Below are positions 52,865 to 62,941 of a stretch of DNA of 64,000 bases, one piece after another. Made by a program: the position numbers and the translations under genes. The stretch is from Acidobacteriota bacterium (lineage in GTDB: Bacteria > Acidobacteriota > Blastocatellia > Pyrinomonadales > Pyrinomonadaceae): assembly GCA_016715115.1 (NCBI GenBank), contig JADKBM010000013.1, positions 434,001 to 498,000 on the forward strand, given 5' to 3'. Under the pieces are notes generated by a model. That model saw only the letters and a program-made list of their open reading frames with translations. It had not been told where the DNA came from and made no database searches. Every line of letters starts with the position of its first letter. Positions within the stretch are counted from its first letter, which is position 1.

Positions 52865-52951
52865 ATTTCTATTAAACTTCAAAGTTTGTCACCGAAGCAA
52901 AAGCGCCCGCTTTTTTGCATCGAGCGGTTTATGTTATGTTCTAAATCAAAT

Positions 52952-53725
52952 ATGACGACACACATCAAAGAGCTTTTCGATCTCACGGGCCGGACCGCGA
53001 TCGTCACCGGCGGAAGCCGCGGCATCGGCAAGGAAATGGCCGAAGCTTTGGCCGAAGCCGGAGCGAAAGTAATGCTTTGCGCGCGGCGCGAGGAATGGCT
53101 CAAAGAAACCGTCGGCGAGTTTCGCGCAAAAGGGTTCGAGGCAGAAGGAATGGTTGCCGACGTGTCAGACGAGGAAGCCGTTGGCAGACTGGTCGCGGCG
53201 ACGGTCGAAAGATTCGGCTCGGTCGACATCCTGATCAACAATGCCGGCATTTCGTGGGGCGCTATGCCGGAAGATATGCCGCGCGATCAGTGGCAGAAAG
53301 TTCTCGACGTGAATCTTACCGGCTGTTTTCTGATGGCGCAGGCCGCCGGCCGGCAGATGCTGAAACAGGGAAAGGGGTCGATCGTCAACATTGCTTCGAT
53401 CGCCGGGATGACCTCGTCGGCGAACGGCCCGTTCTACGCGGGTTACGTCGCCAGCAAGGCCGGACTGATCGGGCTCACGCGCGAACTCGCAGCGAGTTGG
53501 GGCCGCAAGGGGATTCGCGTCAATGCCATCGCGCCGGGTTTCTTTCATTCGCGTCTGGCCGACCGGGTGATCGACATTTACGAGCGTTCGATCCAGGAGA
53601 ACAACGTCATCCCGCGCGTTGGAGAGGAAGGCGAGTTGAAGGGTATCACCGTTTTTCTCGCATCTGACGCGTCGAGTTACGTCACCGGTCAAACGATCGC
53701 GGTCGATGGCGGGATGACAGTCTGA
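52952..53725 (+). CDS. Short-chain dehydrogenase/reductase
   Basis: A 257-residue classical SDR. NAD(P) loop 'GGSRGIG' at 20-26, NNAG at 96-99, and catalytic Tyr165-x3-Lys169 in 'YVASKAGLIG'. Resembles gluconate 5-dehydrogenase or 3-oxoacyl-ACP reductase-like SDRs. Start ATG 52952. Followed directly by a heptamer array. The next gene, an acyl-CoA ligase, lies 228 bp on. Confidence 0.9.
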   Translation: MTTHIKELFDLTGRTAIVTGGSRGIGKEMAEALAEAGAKVMLCARREEWLKETVGEFRAKGFEAEGMVADVSDEEAVGRLVAATVERFGSVDILINNAGISWGAMPEDMPRDQWQKVLDVNLTGCFLMAQAAGRQMLKQGKGSIVNIASIAGMTSSANGPFYAGYVASKAGLIGLTRELAASWGRKGIRVNAIAPGFFHSRLADRVIDIYERSIQENNVIPRVGEEGELKGITVFLASDASSYVTGQTIAVDGGMTV

Positions 53726-53726
53726 C

Positions 53727-53890
53727 GATTTTGGATTTTTGATTTTGGATTTTGGAATTTGGATTTTGGAATTTGGATTTTGGGTTTTGGAATTTGGAAT
53801 TTGGATTTTGGAATTTGGATTTTGGATTTTGGAATTTGGAACTTGAAATTGCAATTGAAATCTTGGAATTTGGAATTTTTGGAATCTCGA
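53727..53890. repeat. Heptamer array (GATTTTG/GAATTTG)
   Basis: From 53727 units GATTTTG, GATTTTT, GGAATTT run in the gene-sense direction until about 53860. They begin 1 bp after the SDR stop codon. No open gene is supported in 53726-53953. Confidence 0.9.
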
Positions 53891-53953
53891 ATTCACATCT
53901 CATTTTACGACCGCTTTTGTTGACAGGATTGAACTTCAAGGAGGGAACTGATT

Positions 53954-55546
53954 TTGAACTACAACGCTACCACGCTGAATTTATCATCGATAATCGAGCA
54001 TCACGCGCGGCTCACACCGGATAAGGAAGCCGTCATCTGGAACGATATGCGGATGACCTACGGGCAGCTCAACGCGTTTTCGAACCGCGTAGCGCAAGCG
54101 CTCCACGAAATGGGCGTCGGAAACGGCGACAAGGTCGCGCTTTCGTGCCCCAATCTGCCTTATTTCCCGATCGTCTATTACGGCATTCTGAAGGCCGGCG
54201 CGGTGGTCGTGCCGCTCAATGTTCTCTTTCAACCGCGCGAGGTGGCGTATCATCTTGCCGACTCCGACGCGAAGGCCGTCTTTGTTTTCGAGGGCACACC
54301 GGAACTCCCGATGGCGAAAACGGTAAAGGCCGGTTTTGACGAAGTTCCGACCTGCGAGCATTTGATCGTGATGACGGCCGACAAGATGGCGGCAAGTCCG
54401 ATCGAAGGCCACAAGACGCTGACACAGATCATCTACGACAAGTCCGACAGTTTCGAGAGTTTCCCGACGCGGCCGGACGACACGTGCGCGATCCTCTACA
54501 CATCGGGCACGACCGGCCAACCGAAAGGCGCCGAATTGACGCATTCGAACATTTATTTCAACGCCATCGTCTGCTTCAACCTGCACGTTCCGGGATTGGA
54601 CTACACCGACGGAAAACAGAAGACCTGTTTGATCACGCTGCCGCTCTTTCATACGACCGGACAAACCGCGCAGATGAACGCCCAGATGTTCGCGGGTCAC
54701 CGGATCGTTCTCCTGCCGCGTTTCGATCCGCAGGCGACGCTTGACGCGTTCAAAAAGGAGCACGTCAATTTCTGGACCGGCGTTCCGACGATGTACTGGG
54801 GAATCCTCAAGCACGTTGAGGAGAACAACATCGATCCGGCGCCGTATGCCGAATCCCTCGCGATCCTCAGTTCGGGCGGCGCGCCGATGCCAGTCGAACT
54901 GTTGAAGAAATTCGAGGCGACATTCAACGTTCGGATTCTCGAAGGATACGGACTGTCGGAAACGTCGCCGGTTGCGACCTTCAATCATCCGAATGTACCG
55001 TCCAAGGCCGGAACCGTCGGCCAACCGGTCTTTGGCGTCCAGGTTCGATGCGTCGATGAGAGCGGCGCCGAAGTTCCGCGCGGCGAGCGCGGCGAGGTCG
55101 CGATTCGCGGCCATAACGTGATGAAGGGCTATTACAAACGTCAGGCCGAATCGGAAGAGGCGTTCAAGTTCGGCTGGTTCCATTCGGGCGATATCGGAAT
55201 TATGGACGAAGACGGATTCCTGTCGATCGTCGACCGCAAAAAGGAGATGATCCTCCGTGGCGGATACAATATCTATCCCCGCGAACTGGAAGAAGTGATT
55301 ATGTCGCACGACGCCGTTTCGATGGTCGCGGTGATCGGCATTCCGTGCGACAAGATGGGCGAAGAGGTCAAGGCATACATCGTCAAGACGCAGGATCACC
55401 CGATCACCGAACAGGAGATGATCGATTGGTTCAAGACACAGTTCGCGGGCTACAAATATCCGCGTCACGTCGAGTTTCGCGACAATCTGCCGATCGGCGG
55501 GACGGGCAAGATCTTGAAGCGGGCGCTGAAGGAGGAGCATAAATAG
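53954..55546 (+). CDS. Long-chain acyl-CoA synthetase-like AMP-binding protein
   Basis: A 530-residue ANL superfamily enzyme activating a carboxylic acid to its CoA thioester through an acyl-AMP. P-loop 'ILYTSGTTGQPKGAELTH', 'LPLFHTTGQTAQMNAQMFAG', 'EGYGLSETSPVATF' and C-terminal 'GTGKILKRALKEE' with the catalytic Lys are all present. It starts at a TTG (53954-53956) with a strong AAGGAGGGA 8 nt upstream; no ATG fits better. The substrate could be a medium- or long-chain fatty acid. Confidence 0.93.
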   Translation: MNYNATTLNLSSIIEHHARLTPDKEAVIWNDMRMTYGQLNAFSNRVAQALHEMGVGNGDKVALSCPNLPYFPIVYYGILKAGAVVVPLNVLFQPREVAYHLADSDAKAVFVFEGTPELPMAKTVKAGFDEVPTCEHLIVMTADKMAASPIEGHKTLTQIIYDKSDSFESFPTRPDDTCAILYTSGTTGQPKGAELTHSNIYFNAIVCFNLHVPGLDYTDGKQKTCLITLPLFHTTGQTAQMNAQMFAGHRIVLLPRFDPQATLDAFKKEHVNFWTGVPTMYWGILKHVEENNIDPAPYAESLAILSSGGAPMPVELLKKFEATFNVRILEGYGLSETSPVATFNHPNVPSKAGTVGQPVFGVQVRCVDESGAEVPRGERGEVAIRGHNVMKGYYKRQAESEEAFKFGWFHSGDIGIMDEDGFLSIVDRKKEMILRGGYNIYPRELEEVIMSHDAVSMVAVIGIPCDKMGEEVKAYIVKTQDHPITEQEMIDWFKTQFAGYKYPRHVEFRDNLPIGGTGKILKRALKEEHK

Positions 55547-55745
55547 GCGGGTAGACGGTAGGCGGGTAGACGGTAGGCGGGTAGACGGTAGGCGGTAGAC
55601 GGTAGACGAGTAGACGGTAGACGGTAGGCGGTAGACGGTAGGCGGGTAGACGGGTAGACGGGTAGACGGTAGGCGGGTAGACGGTAGACGGGTAGACGGT
55701 AGACGAGTAGACGGTAGACGAGTAGACGGGTAGACGGGAGTGGAG
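55544..55745. repeat. Heptamer array (GTAGACG/GTAGGCG)
   Basis: Starts at the ligase stop TAG, which aligns with the first unit (TAGGCGG, GTAGACG, GTAGGCG). About 28 units with some 8-bp units (GGTAGACG). Same unit as 43468-43613. Confidence 0.93.
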
Positions 55746-55771
55746 ATGTCGCTTTTTGCCGTCGAGATATT

Positions 55772-56011
55772 ATGAAACTTGTTGCCTTATTCTTCGGCGC
55801 AACGGCTGATGCCGTCGGGGAGCGCGAGGTCGAGATCGAGGTGCAGGCGGATGCTTCCGCGGGCGATGCGGTCGATGCGGTCGTCGGGAGGTTTCCCGCG
55901 CTCCGTGGCCAGTCGCTCCTGTTCGCCGTGAATCAGGAATATGTCGGGCGCGAAACGCCCGTCGCGGACGGCGACGAACTCGCGATTTTCACAGCCGTCA
56001 GCGGCGGTTGA
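55772..56011 (+). CDS. moaD: Molybdopterin synthase small subunit
   Basis: A 79-residue ubiquitin-like protein ending in Gly-Gly, which becomes the thiocarboxylate that supplies sulfur to molybdopterin. 'MKLVALFFGATADAVGEREV' and the C-terminal 'FTAVSGG' are typical. moaE follows, separated by 66 bp with a short CAATTTT heptamer run at 56014-56046. Supplies cofactor for the xanthine dehydrogenase above. Confidence 0.92.
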   Translation: MKLVALFFGATADAVGEREVEIEVQADASAGDAVDAVVGRFPALRGQSLLFAVNQEYVGRETPVADGDELAIFTAVSGG

Positions 56012-56077
56012 ACTGCCAATTTTCAATTTTCAGTTATCAACTATTCCGGTCGACGTTCATCAAAAAGGGTCGTCACG

Positions 56078-56521
56078 ATGTCAGAAAGACAAACTCCTGA
56101 TTTCCGAGATCACGTCGCGCTGACGACCGAGCCGCTTGACGTCGGTGCGATCGCGCGGCGCGTCGTTTCGCCGATCTGCGGGGCCATCGTCACGCTCGAT
56201 GGGTTCGTCCGGCAATTCACGAAGGGCCGCGAGACGCAATATCTCGTCTACGAAGCGTATGAACCGATGGCGTTCAAGGAGATGGATAAGCTCGTCGCGC
56301 GCGTTCACGAGGAGTTTCAGATCGAAAACGTGACGATCGTCCACCGGATCGGGAGGCTCGAGATCGGCGAGACAAGCGTCGTCATTGCCGTCGCGGCCCC
56401 GCACCGCCGCGCCGCCTTCGAAGCCTGTGAATGGCTGATCAAGGAACTGAAACGGACGGTTCCGATCTGGAAAAAAGAAGTCTACGCCGACGGCGAAGTC
56501 TGGGTCGAAGGCGAAAAATGA
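56078..56521 (+). CDS. moaE: Molybdopterin synthase large subunit
   Basis: A 147-residue MoaE that, with MoaD, converts precursor Z to molybdopterin. 'CGAIVTLDGFVRQFTKGRET' and 'YEAYEPMAFKEM' match the family; catalytic Lys in 'PIWKKEVYADG' is conserved. Downstream gene is convergent at 56587. Confidence 0.93.
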   Translation: MSERQTPDFRDHVALTTEPLDVGAIARRVVSPICGAIVTLDGFVRQFTKGRETQYLVYEAYEPMAFKEMDKLVARVHEEFQIENVTIVHRIGRLEIGETSVVIAVAAPHRRAAFEACEWLIKELKRTVPIWKKEVYADGEVWVEGEK

Positions 56522-56586
56522 ACCCGCGGAATTTCGCCTTTTCTCCGATTGGTCTTTTGGGGATTGGCTTGATGCAGCCACGCCGG

Positions 56587-58443
<1,857 letters not shown>

Positions 58444-58522
58444 CGAAAGACAAGTTTAGAACGAATCGATCGGTTTTTGAAACGGTGAAAACGGCCGACC
58501 GTACGCGAATTCGCCGAACGAC

Positions 58523-58558
58523 TATCCGATCGGCGATACGAACTATCCGAACGGATAG
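58523..58558. promoter_or_regulatory. Two dyad sites for the enhancer-binding protein
   Basis: CTATCCGAACGGATAG at 58543-58558 is a 7-bp dyad with a 2-bp centre. CTATCCGATCGGCGAT at 58523-58538 is a second copy with a degenerate right half. They lie exactly 20 bp apart and 87-122 bp before the -24 element, the usual place for sigma-54 upstream activator sites. Confidence 0.7.
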
Positions 58559-58644
58559 CGATTTCATCCCGCCGCCGGATCGGCGATCAGCGTTTGCGAG
58601 TATAAATGGTTGCTATACAACGAGTTACACTGGACTTCGAGGTA

Positions 58645-58659
58645 TGGCACGCAACTCGC
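58645..58659 (+). promoter_or_regulatory. Candidate sigma-54 promoter
   Basis: TGGCACGCAACTCGC keeps GG (58646-47), ten bases, then GC (58658-59), the -24/-12 spacing. The -12 part is TCGC instead of TTGC. Predicted start about 58671, leader about 39 nt to the ATG at 58710. Confidence 0.65.
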
Positions 58660-58709
58660 CAAGGTTATTGCGACCATAGGGTTCGATATTACTTTTTAGG
58701 AGAAAAACT

Positions 58710-59159
58710 ATGAAATCGCAATCATTCAAGTCATTCGCAATCGCCCTCGTTATCGGAGCGGCGGCATTCTTTGGAACCGTCGCAACGGTCTCGGCGCAAA
58801 GCAAACTCACGTTCGAAACAAAGTTCGACTTTCAGGTCGGGAACGACAAGATGCAGGCCGGAAAGTTCGAACTGCGAAAGGTCGCGCCCGGTAGATTCGT
58901 CCTGCGGAGCGTCGAGTCCAACAAGAGCCGGATCATCGTCAGCGAGATCACGGTCGGCAGCGATCGAACGACGGCCGAGCAAGTGACATTCAATCGCTAC
59001 GGCGAGCGATACTTTCTACGGGGCCTGTTCACGCGCCGCGCCTCGGCCGGGATCGATGTCGGCGAGTCTTCGGCCGAAAAAGAGATTCGCAAGAACGACG
59101 CGTTGCTCGCGAGAAACGGCGGCAAACGTGAAACCGTCTCGGTGAATCTGACAAACTAG
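58710..59159 (+). CDS. Small secreted protein of unknown function
   Basis: A 149-residue exported protein (signal peptide 1-30, ending VSAQS) with GGAG 8 nt before ATG. The mature protein has beta patterns, e.g. 'KLTFETKFDFQVGNDKMQAG' and 'GRFVLRSVESNKSRIIVSE'. This resembles a family of small secreted proteins I cannot name. It has its own candidate sigma-54 promoter and terminator, so its product is needed under a specific signal. Confidence 0.75.
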   Translation: MKSQSFKSFAIALVIGAAAFFGTVATVSAQSKLTFETKFDFQVGNDKMQAGKFELRKVAPGRFVLRSVESNKSRIIVSEITVGSDRTTAEQVTFNRYGERYFLRGLFTRRASAGIDVGESSAEKEIRKNDALLARNGGKRETVSVNLTN

Positions 59160-59184
59160 GCTTGTTTTGCAGAATCAGGTCTAA

Positions 59185-59233
59185 CGAAAGCCGCTCCTGA
59201 CGACCCGAATCGTTGGGAGCGGCTTTCGATTTT
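59185..59233 (+). terminator. Rho-independent terminator
   Basis: CGAAAGCCGCTCC (59185-59197) pairs with GGGAGCGGCTTTCG (59215-59228), then a short T run. It follows the secreted-protein gene. Confidence 0.85.
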
Positions 59234-59341
59234 GGCGATTGCCGGATCTTCGGAATAGTTGAAAGACACCTGCAAGTCGATAGAGTTGAACCTACAGCCG
59301 CCAATCGTCACACGCTAGCCGCCCCGAAGATCCGCCAAAGC

Positions 59342-62008
59342 CTAAAATCGAAAGAGCACCGCGTCGCTGGTCAGCGTGCCGCGCGAAACCGCGAGCTTTT
59401 CGCCGTCCTGCGACCAAGCGAAACCGAAGATGAAGTTGTCGTTGAAGCTTGTGATCCGCCGCGGTTTTTCGCCGTTCAACGGCAATATCCAAACATTTGC
59501 GAAGCCGTTCTCGTCGTTTACGAACGATAGGCTTTTCCCATCCGGCGTCCATCGAATCACGAACTGAGTTTCGCTATTCTTCTGGACCGCCGTGGTCGGG
59601 AGTTCGAAGTTTGTCGTCTTGCCGTCCGCGATGTCGATGATCTCAAATCCGTGCCGGCGTTTCTCTTCATCCCAATAGACCGTCGCGACACGTTTTCCAT
59701 CGGGTGAGAGCGAGACGTTGACGATGGTATTTTCAGGGAGTTGAACCGGCGCGTTGAAATCCGTAGTGTCTCTGAAAAGCTGCGTGCCCTGACGGTCGAC
59801 GTTAGCCAAATACAGCAGATGATTCGACCCGGCGGCGCAGGTCACGCCCCATTTGTTCTCGAGCGTTTGCTGATTCCGGCCGTCGAGTTCCATTCGAGCC
59901 GAGCCGCCGCGCTCGTTGCCGATGACCGCGTAGAAAACGTACTTTCCGTCGCCCGAAACGCACGGTGACAGCTTTGGAGTCGCGTCGGAGGTCAACTGCC
60001 TTTTGCCCGTTCCGTCTTCGTTCATCATCCAGATCTCGGCATTGCCGCTGACGTTGGACGAATAGACGAGCCGGTTGTCGGCCGTCCAACTCAGGCCGAT
60101 TCCTTCGGTTTTCCCGTCGGTGATGCGGCGCGCGAGTGCCGGTTTTTTCGGAGAAACGTTCCATACGCTCAGCAGTAGATCCTCCTGAACGGCAAGCATA
60201 CTGCGGCCGTCTGCCGAAACGCTCAGCGCGCCGTAACTGTTCAAATCCCTTGTGATCTGGCGCAGATTTCCGGAACGATAATCGAGTTGCCAGATCTGCG
60301 TCCGAAACTCTCGCGAATTGACGAGGGTCACAAGCAGTCCGGTTTTGTCCGGCAGCCAGACGAATCGATTCGGCTGAACCTTGTTGGTCTCGTCACGCCA
60401 GATGGTCCTGATCTCACCGCCGCCTGCGGGAATCTCGGCGATTTGCGGAAAGCGTCGGTCCGGAGCGTTTTCAAAGAGCCCGAAAGCGATCGATTTGCCG
60501 TCGGGCGCCCAGATCGGACGATAGGCAAACGCTCCGGGCAGAGACAGTACCTCGCGTTCATCGGTGCCGTCCGAAGCGATAGTAAGCAACACAAAACGCC
60601 TGGCGCGGTCGTCCGAGCGAACAAAGGTCAACCTCGATCCGTCCGGCGCGACGGAAATGCCGGGCATACAATCGTGGACGATCTTCTGCGGCACGCCGCC
60701 GAGCGCCGGAATCCGGTATACCTGACCAACCGAAACCCGGTCCCAGACGTTGTAATAGACCCATTTGTTGTCGGGCGAGACAGCAATCCCCTGAAACACG
60801 CTCTCGGACGCGGGAACGATCTGCAGAACGCTGCCGCCCGAAGTCTGTTTGATCCACAAGGCCTGTTTCGCGCCATCGTCAGTAACGTAAACGATGTGAT
60901 CGCCGGCCGGTGAAATGACCGCGTCGACGACCTTCCCGAGATTCGTCTGCCGCGTGGAATCGCCGAGATCGAAGACCTTCGGCCCGGACGCAGAACCAAA
61001 ATACTTCCAAACCACAAGGGCGGACGCCGCGATCAGTATCAGCGCTGGAAATACGGTCAAAATGGGAAACCGCCGCGATCGTATTCCGGACTGCCCGATG
61101 GTCGGACGCGTCAAACTCCCGGTAACCGCGGGAACTTGGGTCGCCGAAACCCGCAGACTTTCCCCTGATTCCGAAGCGTCACCGCGTGCGCGCCTTAGGC
61201 GGCGGAGATCCGCGAGTAGGTCAGAAGCGGTTTGATAGCGTAGGTCGCGGTCCTTTTCGAGCAGCTTTTCGATGATCGCGACCACTTCCGGCGGAACATC
61301 GCCTTCGATTTTCGCGGGCGGACGGTTCAGAATCGAATCGAAGGTACCGGCCTGAGTCGGGGCCTTGAACGGCAATTCGCCGGTCACCATCTCGTAGAGC
61401 AGCACGCCGAGACTCCAGAGATCCGTTCGGCCATCGAGGTTTTTGCCGAGCGCCTGTTCCGGTGACATATACTGGACCGTTCCAACCAGCATTCCATCCT
61501 CGGTTTTGGCGCGCGTGACTTCTTCGTCCGAAACGTCTTCGGCCATACTCTTGGCGAGCCCGAAGTCGAGTATCTTGATCTGGCCGCGATGATTGACGAT
61601 GATATTCGACGATTTGATGTCGCGGTGGATGATGCCGGCGCGATGCGCCTCATCGAGCGCGTCTGCTATCTGCGACGCGGTGCTGAGAAGGTCGTCCGTC
61701 GAAACCGAACGCCTCTCGATGCGTTCCGCAAGAGTCTCTCCCTGCACCAGTTCCATCGCCAGAAACGGCGTATCCGCGGTCGCGTCGATCTCGTAAATGG
61801 TGCAGATATGGGGATGATTGAGATTCGCGGCGAGGCGCGCTTCCTGAAGGAAACGGTTGAGCCGCTTCCGGTCGACAGCCATCCCGGCCGGAAGAACCTT
61901 GAGCGCGACCTTGCGGCCGAGCTTGGAGTCCTCCGCGAGAAAGACTTCACCCATTCCTCCGGCTCCGATCCGCTTGATGATCTTGTAGTGCGAGATTTCT
62001 TCGATCAC
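59342..62008 (-). CDS. Membrane Ser/Thr protein kinase with TolB-like beta-propeller
   Basis: An 888-residue protein. The eukaryotic-type kinase domain (about 8-275) has the P-loop GAGGMGEV (15-22), Lys37, HRDIKSSN with Asp130, and DFG at 148-150, so it should be active. A membrane helix lies at about 316-336. The periplasmic C-terminal half (about 345-888) is a WD40/TolB-like propeller ('VDAVISPAGDHIVYV', 'ISVAPDGSRLTFVRSDD' and similar). It likely senses an envelope signal and phosphorylates cytoplasmic targets; the FHA activator at 56587 is a candidate. Confidence 0.92.
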   Translation of the reverse strand: MIEEISHYKIIKRIGAGGMGEVFLAEDSKLGRKVALKVLPAGMAVDRKRLNRFLQEARLAANLNHPHICTIYEIDATADTPFLAMELVQGETLAERIERRSVSTDDLLSTASQIADALDEAHRAGIIHRDIKSSNIIVNHRGQIKILDFGLAKSMAEDVSDEEVTRAKTEDGMLVGTVQYMSPEQALGKNLDGRTDLWSLGVLLYEMVTGELPFKAPTQAGTFDSILNRPPAKIEGDVPPEVVAIIEKLLEKDRDLRYQTASDLLADLRRLRRARGDASESGESLRVSATQVPAVTGSLTRPTIGQSGIRSRRFPILTVFPALILIAASALVVWKYFGSASGPKVFDLGDSTRQTNLGKVVDAVISPAGDHIVYVTDDGAKQALWIKQTSGGSVLQIVPASESVFQGIAVSPDNKWVYYNVWDRVSVGQVYRIPALGGVPQKIVHDCMPGISVAPDGSRLTFVRSDDRARRFVLLTIASDGTDEREVLSLPGAFAYRPIWAPDGKSIAFGLFENAPDRRFPQIAEIPAGGGEIRTIWRDETNKVQPNRFVWLPDKTGLLVTLVNSREFRTQIWQLDYRSGNLRQITRDLNSYGALSVSADGRSMLAVQEDLLLSVWNVSPKKPALARRITDGKTEGIGLSWTADNRLVYSSNVSGNAEIWMMNEDGTGKRQLTSDATPKLSPCVSGDGKYVFYAVIGNERGGSARMELDGRNQQTLENKWGVTCAAGSNHLLYLANVDRQGTQLFRDTTDFNAPVQLPENTIVNVSLSPDGKRVATVYWDEEKRRHGFEIIDIADGKTTNFELPTTAVQKNSETQFVIRWTPDGKSLSFVNDENGFANVWILPLNGEKPRRITSFNDNFIFGFAWSQDGEKLAVSRGTLTSDAVLFRF

Positions 62009-62067
62009 TTGTAATTCAAACGAAAACCGATCGTTATAGTTCGATTGAAAATCCGTCGGCGAAACGA

Positions 62068-62098
62068 AAGCGGCGAGCGAAAGGTTCGCCCGCCGCTT
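62068..62098 (-). terminator. Terminator-like hairpin
   Basis: AAGCGGCGAGCGAA (62068-62081) pairs with TTCGCCCGCCGCTT (62085-62098) around a 3-nt loop, with one mismatch. It follows the lipoprotein gene on the minus strand; a T run is weak. Confidence 0.65.
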
Positions 62099-62119
62099 GG
62101 TTTACCCTGATCAACCGGA

Positions 62120-62680
62120 CTAGTTCGACTTGAACTCGGTCGGATTGTCTTTGACGATCTGGTCGGCTTTCTTCATCAGATCTTCGGCTTCTTTGTTGAT
62201 GTCGCCGGATTTCTTGACGTAGTCGTCCATCAGAGTGTTGACCTTTTCGAGGTCCTTCTCGCTCTGGAAGGATTTGACGAACGCGGTTGTCGCTTTGTCG
62301 TGCTCGCTGCGTTTCTTGATCTCCTGACCCTTGAGGCTGAGATACTCCTTGAATTTGGCCGAAACGTCGAGCTTCGACGCCGCTTCGAATTTTCCGCCGG
62401 CATCCGCAAGGTCTTTTTCCGAACCTTCAAGAAGCTTCAACAGCTCATCGAGCTTGGCTTTGTTCGTGTTCTTGTACTCTTCAAGGTCGTCCGCCTTCAG
62501 GTTGCCGAAGATCTCTTTGATCAACGCGGCCGACTTGGTCGACGACTCATTGCTCTTCTTGATCGTCGCATTCGCTTCGTCGACCAATTTGTTAGCTTCG
62601 CCCATTTGGCCGCAAGCGATTCCGATCAGTCCGAGCGCCGCAACGATCGAAACGACCATAACTGTTTTAAGTTTATTCAT
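62120..62680 (-). CDS. Putative lipoprotein, coiled-coil
   Basis: A 186-residue exported protein starting MNKLKTVMVV with AGGAG 8 nt upstream. The signal peptide ends GLIGIAC (Cys23 region), a lipobox. The rest is Lys/Glu-rich helix, e.g. 'ANKLVDEANATIKKSNESST', suggesting coiled coils. Function unknown. Confidence 0.78.
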   Translation of the reverse strand: MNKLKTVMVVSIVAALGLIGIACGQMGEANKLVDEANATIKKSNESSTKSAALIKEIFGNLKADDLEEYKNTNKAKLDELLKLLEGSEKDLADAGGKFEAASKLDVSAKFKEYLSLKGQEIKKRSEHDKATTAFVKSFQSEKDLEKVNTLMDDYVKKSGDINKEAEDLMKKADQIVKDNPTEFKSN

Positions 62681-62834
62681 TAGTTTCTCCTGTTTTTTTC
62701 TATCAAATTCCCGCAAGCCGTCTGGATCTGTTGTCCTTTCCGGGAGCGATTGTTTTGTAGCCAATCTTATAGCTTCGTGCCGCGATTTCCAAAACGTTCG
62801 ACTTGAATTTTCCGGGGCCGTTCGCGGCAAAAGA

Positions 62835-62894
62835 TGAGAATGACGGTCGGGCTCCGAAGAAGACCGGCAAAAAGGAACCGTTCCGTCATTCTCA
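62835..62894 (-). terminator. Long terminator-like inverted repeat
   Basis: TGAGAATGACGG (62835-62846) and CCGTCATTCTCA (62883-62894) are a perfect 12-bp inverted repeat with a 36-nt loop. Lies after the DUF4436 gene on the minus strand. Confidence 0.6.
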
Positions 62895-62941
62895 AACCAA
62901 TTATCTCTTGCTGCCCTCGTCCGTCGAGGCGCAGAAAATGC

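Noticed and set aside
53984..55540. 518-codon minus-strand frame opposite the acyl-CoA ligase
   Set aside because: Antisense shadow; the plus strand carries all ANL motifs.
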